DNA of 64,000 bases from Tyzzerella sp. (lineage in GTDB: Bacteria; Bacillota; Clostridia; Lachnospirales; Lachnospiraceae), in NCBI GenBank assembly GCA_017416155.1, contig JAFQDE010000004.1, positions 62,001-126,000 on the forward strand, read 5' to 3'. The first letter of the stretch is position 1. The number at the start of each line of letters is the position of its first letter. The notes below the pieces were generated by a model, which saw nothing but the letters and a program-made list of their open reading frames with translations, had not been told where the DNA came from and ran no database searches. A program made the position numbers and the translations under genes. This document shows, one piece after another, positions 27,273 through 35,226 of this stretch.

Positions 27273-28985
27273 ATGAAAGCTTCAGACTATCTTGTGGAAT
27301 ATTTAATTAAAAAAGGAATTACTGATGTTTTTGGTTACCCGGGAGGCATGGTTACACATCTGATGGATTCGTTTAGTAAGTATTCCAAACAAATAGAATC
27401 TCATGTGACTTATCATGAGCAAGGAGCATCTTTTGCAGCTTGTGGCTATGCACAAGCAACCGGTAAGATGGGAGTTGCATATGCAACTAGTGGACCAGGC
27501 GCAACAAATCTTATTACAGGAATTTGTAATGCGTATTTCGATTCCATTCCTGCACTTTTCATTACTGGGCAAGTAAATACGTTTGAGTCTAAAGATAATT
27601 TGAATGTAAGACAGAGAGGATTTCAAGAAACCGATATAGTATCTATGGTATCCTCTGTAACTAAATATGCAATTCGAATTACAGATGCGCAGGATTTAAA
27701 GTTTTATCTTGACTATGCATTTTATATGGCGCAGGAAGGTCGAAAAGGGCCGGTACTATTAGATATACCTATGAATGTCTTTCGGGCGGAGGTTAATCCG
27801 GATGAAATGCGGGGGTATGCAGAAGAGATAAATGATACTTATAAAGAGTATTTGACTGAAAAAGAGGAAGATATATTACGGCAAGCACTTATAAGTGCCA
27901 AAAGACCTGTCTTATTGTTGGGTCAAGGAATAAAGTCTGCAGGCGTCATAGAGTTGGCAAGACAGATGGTAGAAGAATTGAAGATTCCTTCTGTTTCTAC
28001 CATGCTTTCTATTGATGTGATTGGTTCGGAGTGGAATTTTGGATTTATAGGAGCATACGGAGAACGAACAGCTAATTTCATTGTTGCAAAAAGTGATCTC
28101 CTCATTACGATAGGAGCTAGGTTAGATGTTCGACAAGTGGGGGCACGACGAGAAAACTTTGCACCGGGCGCAAAGTTAATTCGTATAGATATTGATGCGG
28201 GAGAATTAGAATATCGTGTGCAACAAGAGGAAATTGGTATTGTTGCAGATGCAGGTGCGGCACTACGTTCATTACAACAAATAGCCAAACAACAAGAACT
28301 CAATTATGAGAATTGGGTAAGTACATGTTGTTTTATCCAAAAGAAACTGCAAGGCATTGACAAACGAATTCCAAATGAGTTGATTGAAAGATTGGGAAAC
28401 ATCATTCCGGATGAAGTTGTTATAACGACAGATGTGGGACAAAATCAAGTGTGGGTGGCTCAATCATTAAGAACAAAAAGGAATCAGAAGGTGTTATTTT
28501 CGGGCGGACATGGAGCCATGGGATATTCTCTTCCGGCAGCCATTGGTTGTGCTTGTGGAAGTGGACAAACTGTTTACAGTTTTAATGGAGATGGCGGGGT
28601 TCAGATGAATATTCAGGAATTGCAAACAATAGCAAGAGATAGGTTGCCGATAAAAATTGTGATTCTTAATAACTATGCCCTTGGTATGATAAGGCACTTT
28701 CAGGAAATGTATTTTCAAGATAACTATACTCAAACGGTTGCTGATGGGGGATATACTGTTCCTGATTTTGAAAAACTTGCTCATGCGTATGGTATCGATT
28801 ATAAAAAGATTAGAGATGTTTCGGATATCAAGGCAGAAATATTTGAGGGAAATGAGCCTGCTATCATTGAAGTTATGATAAACGAAAAAACCTATGTCTT
28901 TCCCAAACTGGAGTTTGGGAAGCCGAATCAAGACCAAGAACCACTTTTGGACAGAGAATTATATAGTAGTCTAATGGAGTTATAA
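27273..28985 (+). CDS. ThDP-dependent enzyme, YerE-like (acetolactate synthase superfamily)
   Basis: 570-residue enzyme of the acetohydroxyacid synthase fold: N-terminal pyrimidine domain with catalytic E49 (YHEQGASFAA), a middle FAD-type domain (GARLDVRQVGARR, about 287-299), and a C-terminal diphosphate domain with GDGG at 439-442 and the closing N-N pair at 466-467. No regulatory small subunit gene (ilvN/ilvH) follows and no branched-chain amino acid genes are near. Following rfbF-rfbG-rfbH and an SDR reductase, it fits YerE, which adds a two-carbon unit from pyruvate to C4 of CDP-4-keto-3,6-dideoxyglucose in yersiniose synthesis. Acetolactate synthase remains the alternative. Clear ribosome site (aaggag). 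Confidence 0.8.
   Translation: MKASDYLVEYLIKKGITDVFGYPGGMVTHLMDSFSKYSKQIESHVTYHEQGASFAACGYAQATGKMGVAYATSGPGATNLITGICNAYFDSIPALFITGQVNTFESKDNLNVRQRGFQETDIVSMVSSVTKYAIRITDAQDLKFYLDYAFYMAQEGRKGPVLLDIPMNVFRAEVNPDEMRGYAEEINDTYKEYLTEKEEDILRQALISAKRPVLLLGQGIKSAGVIELARQMVEELKIPSVSTMLSIDVIGSEWNFGFIGAYGERTANFIVAKSDLLITIGARLDVRQVGARRENFAPGAKLIRIDIDAGELEYRVQQEEIGIVADAGAALRSLQQIAKQQELNYENWVSTCCFIQKKLQGIDKRIPNELIERLGNIIPDEVVITTDVGQNQVWVAQSLRTKRNQKVLFSGGHGAMGYSLPAAIGCACGSGQTVYSFNGDGGVQMNIQELQTIARDRLPIKIVILNNYALGMIRHFQEMYFQDNYTQTVADGGYTVPDFEKLAHAYGIDYKKIRDVSDIKAEIFEGNEPAIIEVMINEKTYVFPKLEFGKPNQDQEPLLDRELYSSLMEL
28900..28921 (+). repeat. 10-bp inverted repeat near the 3' end of the ThDP gene
   Basis: ttcccaaact and agtttgggaa with a 2-base gap, 64 bases before the stop. 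The minimal loop makes a cruciform or protein-binding palindrome more likely than an RNA hairpin. No function is evident. Confidence 0.5.
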
Positions 28986-29018
28986 GAATAAATTATAATA
29001 CAAAAGAATGGAGAAACA

Positions 29019-29981
29019 ATGGTGAAAAAGATTAGTGTGTTAATACCATGTTACAATGAAGAAGATAATGTAGTTGCCATTAGTGAGGAAATTGTAAATT
29101 TATTTAGCAATCAATTACAGGGTTATGATTATGAATTAATATTCATAGATAATGATTCGAAAGATAGAACGAGAGAATTGTTGCGTGATATTTGCGCTAA
29201 GAATCCAAATATTAAGGCTATTTTTAATGCAAAAAATTTTGGGCAATTCAATTCGCCGTATTATGGAATGTTACAGACAAAAGGAGATTGCACCATTTTA
29301 ATGGTTGCAGACTTTCAAGACCCTATTGATATGATTCCACAATTTATTTCAGAGTGGGAGAAAGGATATAAAATTGTCATAGGAATTAAAACCAGCAGCA
29401 AAGAAAATCCTGTCATGTATCGCATTAGAAGTATGTATTATAAGTTGATTAAAAAGTTTTCGGATATAGATCAGATTGAGCACTTTACCGGCTTTGGACT
29501 GTATGATAAAGATTTTATGAACGTGTTGCGTAATTTAGAAGACCCGACGCCTTTTTTACGTGGAATTGTTGCGGAGCTGGGTTATAAGAGGAAAGAGATT
29601 CCTTACGTACAGCCACAAAGACGTGCAGGCAAAACAAGTAACAATTTCATGAGGTTATATGATGCTGCAATGTTGAGTATTACATCTTATACGAAGATAG
29701 GATTGAGATTATGCACGTTCTTTGGAATGCTTGTGGCCTGTGTTAGTGTTTGTGCCGGTTTTGTATATCTGATTATGAAAATAATATTGTGGAATAGTTT
29801 TACAGCAGGAATGGCTCCTGTCTTGATAGGAATGTTTTTTTTAGGAGCAGTTCAATTGTTTTTCCTGGGATTTATCGGAGAGTATATTTTAAGCATTAAT
29901 CAAAGGGTGATGAAACGTCCGTTGGTAATTGAAGAGGAACGAATTAATTTTGATGAGGCATGGAAGGAACATGATAAGTAG
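29019..29981 (+). CDS. GT2 polyprenyl-phosphate sugar transferase with C-terminal helices (GtrB/DPM-like)
   Basis: 320-residue GT2 enzyme that would load a sugar onto polyprenyl phosphate. N-terminal SVLIPCYNEEDNVVAI, FIDNDSKDRT and the metal site ADFQDPIDMIP are those of the GtrB/dolichol-phosphate mannosyltransferase-like group. Two hydrophobic helices follow at about 228-255 and 262-290 (LRLCTFFGMLVACVSV... and MAPVLIGMFFLGAV...), the standard GtrB layout. The product would be flipped by the GtrA proteins encoded next and used by one of the GT-C proteins of the cluster. Start has tggaga upstream. Sugar unknown. Confidence 0.88.
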   Translation: MVKKISVLIPCYNEEDNVVAISEEIVNLFSNQLQGYDYELIFIDNDSKDRTRELLRDICAKNPNIKAIFNAKNFGQFNSPYYGMLQTKGDCTILMVADFQDPIDMIPQFISEWEKGYKIVIGIKTSSKENPVMYRIRSMYYKLIKKFSDIDQIEHFTGFGLYDKDFMNVLRNLEDPTPFLRGIVAELGYKRKEIPYVQPQRRAGKTSNNFMRLYDAAMLSITSYTKIGLRLCTFFGMLVACVSVCAGFVYLIMKIILWNSFTAGMAPVLIGMFFLGAVQLFFLGFIGEYILSINQRVMKRPLVIEEERINFDEAWKEHDK

Positions 29982-30477
29982 AATTTTCGGATTTATAGAA
30001 CAGGTTATAAAACGGGTTTTATGTAGCCTTTTGGGTACTCGTTCATCAGATGAAAAGGTGCAAGGTGTTATTCAATTTGTTAAATTCGGTATTGTAGGTT
30101 TAAGTAATACACTTATTTCTTACGTTATCTATATCATTGCGTTGTGGCTGTTCAATAGCACAAAGGTAATTCCTGAAATTGACTATTTGGCTGCACAATT
30201 TGTAAGTTTTATGTTGAGCGTACTGTGGTCTTTTTATTGGAATAATAGATTTGTGTTTGAAGACGGTAATAACAAAAGAAATGTATTACATGCTTTGTTT
30301 AAGACATACATTTCTTATGCTTTTACTGGATTATTTTTGAATAGCATTTTATCGATCGTATGGGTCGAAATATTACATTGGTCTAAAATAATTGCTCCTA
30401 TTATTAATTTGTTGGTAAGTGTTCCGCTGAATTTTGTTATGAATAAATTTTGGGCTTTTAAGTCATATGAGGTGTAA
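29971..30477 (+). CDS. GtrA-family membrane protein (first)
   Basis: 168-residue protein with four helices. The opening 'VIQFVKFGIVGLSNTLISYVIY' and closing 'NFVMNKFWAFKS' are the GtrA signature. GtrA proteins are thought to flip polyprenyl-phosphate sugars to the outer face. The start overlaps the GtrB-like gene by 11 bases; ggaagga lies just before it at short spacing, and in-frame ATGs at 29953 and 29929 are alternatives. Overlap implies coupled synthesis with the enzyme that makes its substrate. It has a longer N-terminal tail than the second copy. Confidence 0.85.
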   Translation: MISRIFGFIEQVIKRVLCSLLGTRSSDEKVQGVIQFVKFGIVGLSNTLISYVIYIIALWLFNSTKVIPEIDYLAAQFVSFMLSVLWSFYWNNRFVFEDGNNKRNVLHALFKTYISYAFTGLFLNSILSIVWVEILHWSKIIAPIINLLVSVPLNFVMNKFWAFKSYEV

Positions 30478-30479
30478 GA

Positions 30480-30971
30480 ATGCTTTTTTGTATAATACGA
30501 AATAAGATGATGAAAATCATAAAAAGTGAGACCTTTTCCTATTTGTTTTATGGGGTATTGACAACAATTGTAAATTATGCAATTTTTATTGTAGGCTTAT
30601 CAGGCATGGGGGAAGAACATGTTCTGGTTGTCAATATAATTGCTTTTGTAGGAGCAACAGTGTTTGCTTATTTAACAAATAAGATATTTGTATTTAAAAC
30701 CAAAAAATGGAATATAAAAACGCTTTTTTTCGAGATGAGTAAATTTGTGGGAGCAAGAATCTTCTCGTTATTTATAGAACAAGTAGGCTTGTATGTTGGA
30801 TCCAAGATGCTCCGTTTAGGAGAATATGTTTTGTTGTCTGTGAATTGTTTGATTATTGCAAAGGTTGTTTTGTCCTTTGCCTCAGTTATGCTAAACTACT
30901 TTGCTAGTAAATTTGTTGTGTTTAAAAAGGAGAAATTAGATGAGGGTACTGATGATTGTTCCGGCATATAA
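30480..30971 (+). CDS. GtrA-family membrane protein (second)
   Basis: 163-residue four-helix GtrA protein: 'SYLFYGVLTTIVNYAIFIVGL' near the N-terminus, 'AYLTNKIFVFK' after helix 2, and 'MLNYFASKFVVFKKEK' at the end. It differs clearly from the neighbouring GtrA, so the cluster has two carrier-flipping proteins and probably two lipid-phosphate sugars. Ribosome site gaggt. It overlaps the next GT2 gene by 32 bases. The overlap suggests that this copy is matched to the following GT2/DUF2304 pair and not to the preceding GtrB. Confidence 0.87.
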   Translation: MLFCIIRNKMMKIIKSETFSYLFYGVLTTIVNYAIFIVGLSGMGEEHVLVVNIIAFVGATVFAYLTNKIFVFKTKKWNIKTLFFEMSKFVGARIFSLFIEQVGLYVGSKMLRLGEYVLLSVNCLIIAKVVLSFASVMLNYFASKFVVFKKEKLDEGTDDCSGI

Positions 30972-31668
30972 TGAGCGGGATAATATAGTTGAAACGGTTA
31001 GTAAAATTTGTGCATGTAAAAATATAGCAGCAGGAGTTGAAATTGATTATATAGTAATTAACGATGGTTCCACTGATGACACACAAAAAATATGTGATTC
31101 GAAAAATATAAAGTGCATCCAACTCATGCAGAACCTAGGGATAGGTGGTGCTGTTCAAACGGGATATATGTATGCAAAGATGAACGATTACGATATTGCT
31201 GTACAATTTGATGGAGATGGACAACATGATATATCATCCTTAAAACCACTCTTGGCTCCAATTATACAGGGGGAAAGTGATTTTGTTGTAGGCTCCCGGT
31301 TTGTAGATGGGAACAGTCAATTTCAATCAACTAGGATGAGAAGAGTCGGGATTAGTTGGCTTTCCAAGACAATCAAATTGTTTACAGGAATAACAATAAA
31401 GGATCCGACTTCTGGATATAGGGCATGTAATAAAAAATGTATACAGTTTTTTGCAAGTAATTATCCGGTGGATTATCCGGAACCGGAGGCAATTGTGATG
31501 TTAGCCAAGCAAAAGATTCGTATGAAAGAGGTTCAAGTTAATATGTTTGAGCGAGAGGGCGGACAGTCCTCTATCAATATGTGGCGCTCGGTGTATTATA
31601 TGTTTAAGGTTACGATTGCCATTGTATGTACTGCATTTCAGAAAACAGCGTTGTATGAGGAGGTATAA
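30940..31668 (+). CDS. GT2 glycosyltransferase lacking membrane helices (DPM1-like)
   Basis: 242-residue soluble GT2. MIVPAYNERDNIVETV, INDGSTDDTQKI, LGIGGAVQTGY and the metal motif FDGDGQHD define a dolichol/polyprenyl-phosphate sugar transferase-like domain. DPTSGYRACNK is the conserved acceptor-side block. Unlike the GtrB-like enzyme encoded at 29.0 kb it has no C-terminal hydrophobic helices. Only 2 bases separate it from a small DUF2304 membrane protein, which could supply the missing anchor. Ribosome site aaaggag within the end of the GtrA gene. Confidence 0.9.
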   Translation: MRVLMIVPAYNERDNIVETVSKICACKNIAAGVEIDYIVINDGSTDDTQKICDSKNIKCIQLMQNLGIGGAVQTGYMYAKMNDYDIAVQFDGDGQHDISSLKPLLAPIIQGESDFVVGSRFVDGNSQFQSTRMRRVGISWLSKTIKLFTGITIKDPTSGYRACNKKCIQFFASNYPVDYPEPEAIVMLAKQKIRMKEVQVNMFEREGGQSSINMWRSVYYMFKVTIAIVCTAFQKTALYEEV

Positions 31669-31670
31669 GT

Positions 31671-32051
31671 ATGTCAATTGTACTCAGGATCGAATTGATT
31701 ATATTAGCACTAGTATTTGTTACATTAGTATTTAATGCAGTAAATAAAAGAAAACTTTGGCTACAATATTCATTGATTTGGCTGCTGGTTTCAGTTGGAC
31801 TTTTGGTGACAGCTTTCTTCCCAAACATACTTGACTGGCTGGCTCATTTAATGAAAATTGAAGTGACATCGAATCTAGTTTATCTAATCGCAATATTTGT
31901 TCTGGTTGTAATCACCTTTTATCTGACAAAAATTGTGTCAAAACAATCCGAACAAATAAAAACGTTGATACAAGTGTGTTCAATTGAACGTTACATGAAT
32001 GAATATAGAGGGAAAGAGAGGGAGAACAATGATGAGGGAAAAAATTTATAG
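31671..32051 (+). CDS. DUF2304 small membrane protein
   Basis: 126-residue protein with three hydrophobic segments (about 4-20, 30-50 and 68-88) and a short charged tail containing a heptad-like stretch (LTKIVSKQSEQIKTLIQ). DUF2304 proteins typically sit next to GT2 genes in polysaccharide loci; no biochemical role is established. Its tight spacing to the helix-less GT2 just upstream suggests a split GtrB, with this protein as membrane anchor. Strong ribosome site (gaggaggt). The 3' end overlaps the open frame of the next gene by some 20 bases. Confidence 0.82.
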   Translation: MSIVLRIELIILALVFVTLVFNAVNKRKLWLQYSLIWLLVSVGLLVTAFFPNILDWLAHLMKIEVTSNLVYLIAIFVLVVITFYLTKIVSKQSEQIKTLIQVCSIERYMNEYRGKERENNDEGKNL

Positions 32052-33348
32052 ACTTAAGAATTTTGTAGCAGAACACAAATGGATTTTATTAATTGTGTTG
32101 GCACTTTTTCTAGAAAGATTTTATGCAGGATATACGTTAGGGATCACATATAATATACAAAGTGATGATATGTCTTATGTTAAAAGTGGAATTGAGTTTG
32201 CAAATACAGGTAGGATTACTATGCATGGTGTTTTAAGTGCTCAGATCATGCCAGGGATGCCTGTTTTGTTAGGAGGTCTTTCCCTGATGTTTGGTGAAGG
32301 GAGAATGCTATGGTTTGCTATGAAGATTTTGTGGTGGTTCATGGGTTCCTTATCTGCCTTTTTTGTGTATAAGATTGTTACAATGTATTTACCAAAAGGC
32401 TTTGGCTTGGTAGCAACATTTGGATTTTTTGTTGTTGATTTTGTGTGGATGGATAATGTAATTTTAACTGAAACACCATTTATGCTTTGTTTTTGTATTA
32501 TGATTTACGCAACTCTAATGATGGCAAAAAACAAAAGCTATTTTTGGCCATGTGCAATATTTTATATGCTGGCATTGATGTTCAAGGCGAATATTGCGAT
32601 ATATCCATTGTTTGCAATGTGCTATTTGTTCATGAAAAAATATGATTTAAAAACTTTTGCAAAGCAATGTGTGATTTTGGCATCTATGGTGTTGTGTTTT
32701 GTCATACCTTGGAGCATTCGGAATTATAAGCATTATGATGAGTTTATTCCGTTGACATGGGGGTCTGGGAATCCAATGTTATTGGGTACATACCAGGGAC
32801 ATGGTTATCCTTCAGATGATCAACTTGATTATGCGACAAATGTAGATAAGGTTGCAGAAGAGAAATTCCAGAAATACTATGATGAAAATGGGGAATTGGA
32901 AGAAGATTATTTGGCAAAATACATCGACTTAGAAACAGATGGAATTAAAGCGAAGTATAGGCTGAAAGAATGGGCGAAGAATGATTTTCGTAGTTTGTTT
33001 GAGTCTTATGTGATTATAAAACCGGCGAGTATGCTGGATGATGTCTTCTATTGGCATACGTTGTGGAATGTCGATTGGGCGGAGATATTCAAATTGCGAA
33101 AATTAGATGCGTGTTTATGTGCATTTATTATTTTGCTTTCATTCTATTTGAAGAAGTATCGAAAGGAAATAGGATTTTTAGCCTTTTTGTATGCGGGCAA
33201 TATATATGTCTATGCAATGACGTTTGCTTTTGACAGATATGCAGCAACCTTGATGCCAATTAGATTTGTGATTGTGGGTATGGGTTGCTATCTGATTATT
33301 TGTGCTTTGCACAGATTACTTGACATAGTTGGTAAAGAAAAACAATAG
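32029..33348 (+). CDS. GT-C glycosyltransferase, PMT/ArnT-like
   Basis: 439-residue polytopic membrane protein. The first extracytoplasmic loop has the acidic pair 'IQSDDMSYVKSGIEFANTG' and the later 'SAQIMPGMPVLLGGL', as in GT39/GT83-like (PMT_2) transferases that use polyprenyl-phosphate sugars. About ten helices follow, with a soluble insertion 'YQGHGYPSDDQLDYATNVD' near 258 between helices. It is the last gene of the large cluster, so the GtrA-GT2-DUF2304-GT-C set forms a complete module: load sugar, flip, transfer. Start is chosen by agggaga; ATG at 32032 is an equal alternative. Sugar and acceptor unknown. Confidence 0.8.
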   Translation: MMREKIYRLKNFVAEHKWILLIVLALFLERFYAGYTLGITYNIQSDDMSYVKSGIEFANTGRITMHGVLSAQIMPGMPVLLGGLSLMFGEGRMLWFAMKILWWFMGSLSAFFVYKIVTMYLPKGFGLVATFGFFVVDFVWMDNVILTETPFMLCFCIMIYATLMMAKNKSYFWPCAIFYMLALMFKANIAIYPLFAMCYLFMKKYDLKTFAKQCVILASMVLCFVIPWSIRNYKHYDEFIPLTWGSGNPMLLGTYQGHGYPSDDQLDYATNVDKVAEEKFQKYYDENGELEEDYLAKYIDLETDGIKAKYRLKEWAKNDFRSLFESYVIIKPASMLDDVFYWHTLWNVDWAEIFKLRKLDACLCAFIILLSFYLKKYRKEIGFLAFLYAGNIYVYAMTFAFDRYAATLMPIRFVIVGMGCYLIICALHRLLDIVGKEKQ

Positions 33349-33364
33349 AATAGTGTTAGTACTA

Positions 33365-33396
33365 ACGGACGCAGGTGGTAATCTGCGTCCGTTTTT
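33365..33396 (+). terminator. Rho-independent terminator of the polysaccharide cluster
   Basis: Perfect 10-bp stem (acggacgcag / ctgcgtccgt), 8-base loop and a five-T run. This is one of the strongest terminators in the window and separates the cluster from the importer operon. Confidence 0.93.
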
Positions 33397-33415
33397 GAGT
33401 AGAGTAATGTTGAAG

Positions 33416-33444
33416 TTGACTTGTTCAAAAACCTGTGTTACAAT
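33416..33444 (+). promoter_or_regulatory. Sigma-A promoter of the ABC importer operon
   Basis: TTGACT, 17 bases, TACAAT. It would start transcription near 33451, about 25 bases before the ATG of the binding protein gene. Confidence 0.8.
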
Positions 33445-33475
33445 CTAAAAATGAACAAAAGAAGGGAAAAATGCG

Positions 33476-34450
33476 ATGAAAAAGATATTATATATTCTGG
33501 TTGCGTGTGCGGTTCTTTTGACCTACATTACGACAACGAAAAATGACAATTGTATCATTGTTTATTCGAGCATGGAGCAATTCCGTAATGATGCCTTGCA
33601 AGAGCAGTTAAATGAACAATTTCCTGATTTAGATGTGTATGTCATGTATATGTCTACGGCGAAAGCAGCAGCCAAGCTCAGTATTGAAGGACCAGGTTCA
33701 GATGCAGACATTGTAGTGGGACTTGAAAGTGCTTATATGACTAAGGTGGAGGAACACATGGTTGATGTGAGCAGTTTTTCAAAGTTAGAATATGAAGACG
33801 ATATGGTTGTGGAAAGTGGCAGATATCTGATATGGGAGAGACAAGCTGGTTCTATTATTGTTAACAAAACGATTTTAGAGAAAGAAGGCCTTCCAATGCC
33901 AAAGACATATGAAGACCTACTTAATCCGGTTTACAAGAACTATATTGCTATGCCGGATCCAAAATCTAGCGGCACAGGTTTCTTTTTCTTTAAAAATCTT
34001 GTTAACGTAATGGGAGAAGATGAAGCATTTGCATATATAGATGAATTGGCAAAAAACGTGAAGCAATTCACGGAGTCAGGTTCAGGTCCGGTGAAACTCT
34101 TGATACAGGGAGAAATCGCAGTTGGCTTGGGACTTACATTCCAGGGTGTGAATGAGTTTAATAATGGAAATGAATTCGTGTTGATTGAACCGGAATACGG
34201 CTCGCCATTTTCACTGACTGCAACATCTATGTTGGAGGGACGACAGAATGATGAGGATATCGTGCGAGTGTTTGAATTCATTGCAAACGACTACATGATA
34301 TATGACAAAATGTACGGAAGCCCGGAAAAGGTGTTGAAGGAACAGGTAAATGGAGTGGAGAATTATCCGAAGGACATTAAGTATGCGGATATGACAGGTA
34401 TTGACGACATTGAAGAGAAAGAAAGGCTGTTGGCGAAATGGAAATATTAA
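33476..34450 (+). CDS. ABC importer substrate-binding protein (iron/2-aminoethylphosphonate type)
   Basis: 324-residue extracytoplasmic binding protein of the FbpA/PhnS-like cluster. After a short N-terminal hydrophobic stretch it begins with IIVYSSMEQF, followed by 'ADIVVGLESAYM' and 'AMPDPKSSGTGFFFFKNLV', which line the anion site in related iron, thiamine and phosphonate binders. The hydrophobic segment is unusual: a lipobox-like LVAC sits very early (Cys11) and the hydrophobic run continues past it, so lipoprotein processing is doubtful. It overlaps the ATPase gene by 13 bases. The nucleotidyltransferase at the end of the operon suggests an aminoethylphosphonate-, choline- or ethanolamine-like substrate; this is inference. 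Confidence 0.8.
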   Translation: MKKILYILVACAVLLTYITTTKNDNCIIVYSSMEQFRNDALQEQLNEQFPDLDVYVMYMSTAKAAAKLSIEGPGSDADIVVGLESAYMTKVEEHMVDVSSFSKLEYEDDMVVESGRYLIWERQAGSIIVNKTILEKEGLPMPKTYEDLLNPVYKNYIAMPDPKSSGTGFFFFKNLVNVMGEDEAFAYIDELAKNVKQFTESGSGPVKLLIQGEIAVGLGLTFQGVNEFNNGNEFVLIEPEYGSPFSLTATSMLEGRQNDEDIVRVFEFIANDYMIYDKMYGSPEKVLKEQVNGVENYPKDIKYADMTGIDDIEEKERLLAKWKY

Positions 34451-35226
34451 AAGATGAAATCAAGTTAGTGGTAAAAGATTTATATAAGAATTATGGTAAC
34501 GAAGATGTTTTGAAAAGAATATCTTTTGAAGTGAAAAAAGGAGAATTTTTATCAGTATTAGGACCGAGTGGATGCGGAAAGACAACCTTGCTTCGTATTT
34601 TAATCGGGTTGGAACGACAGGACGGCGGTACGATTGAAAAAGACGGTGTGGAAATCACCAACTTATCTCCAAGTGACAGGGGCATGGGAATCATTTTCCA
34701 AAACTATGCCCTGTTCCCGAATATGACAGTATTACAGAATGTGGAATATGCACTGAAACTGAGAAAAGATAAAAAAGATGATGCTAGAAAAATTGCCTTA
34801 GAGACATTGGAAATGATAGGTATGTCAGAACACCTTGATAAGAAACCAAGACAACTTTCAGGAGGGCAGCAGCAACGTGTTGCAATTGCAAGAACTCTGG
34901 CACTCAAACCGGACATTATCTTATTGGATGAAGCTATCTCTGCGCTGGATGTCCAGAATCGTGAGATTATGAAACGTGAGTTAAAGGAGATTCAGAAAAA
35001 ATCGAATTCAACGATGATTTTCATTACGCATGAACAAGAGGAAGCTTTTTATCTTGCAGACCGTGTCATGATTATGTCAGAAGGTAATATTGAACAGATT
35101 GACACTCCAGAGAATATATACAAGAGTCCGAAAAATCAATATATCAAGGATTTTGTAATCGCACATTTGGAGCAGAAATACGAGTCATTATTGAAATGTA
35201 CAGGAAGGATAAAAAATGAAGAATAA
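34438..35226 (+). CDS. ABC importer ATP-binding protein
   Basis: 262-residue ATPase of the PotA/FbpC-like group. Walker A GPSGCGKTT (42-50), Q-loop in IIFQNYALFPNMT, signature LSGGQQQR (about 140-147), Walker B DIILLDEA and the H-loop FITHEQEEAF are all present. The residue after the Walker B Glu is Ala and not the usual Pro (LLDEA), seen in some spermidine/phosphonate ATPases. It lacks the long C-terminal regulatory TOBE domain of the larger members. Overlaps both neighbouring genes, so the three proteins are made together. It powers the fused permease that follows. Confidence 0.93.
   Translation: MEILKDEIKLVVKDLYKNYGNEDVLKRISFEVKKGEFLSVLGPSGCGKTTLLRILIGLERQDGGTIEKDGVEITNLSPSDRGMGIIFQNYALFPNMTVLQNVEYALKLRKDKKDDARKIALETLEMIGMSEHLDKKPRQLSGGQQQRVAIARTLALKPDIILLDEAISALDVQNREIMKRELKEIQKKSNSTMIFITHEQEEAFYLADRVMIMSEGNIEQIDTPENIYKSPKNQYIKDFVIAHLEQKYESLLKCTGRIKNEE

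Noticed and set aside
27273..28985. Acetolactate synthase for branched-chain amino acids
   Set aside because: Not excluded by sequence, but there is no regulatory subunit gene or ilv/leu neighbour and the gene follows a complete CDP-dideoxysugar set, so the YerE-like call is preferred.
7177..33400. Horizontal transfer of the cluster through a mobile element
   Set aside because: No integrase, transposase, insertion-sequence end or tRNA target was seen. The region looks more AT-rich by eye, but this was not counted.
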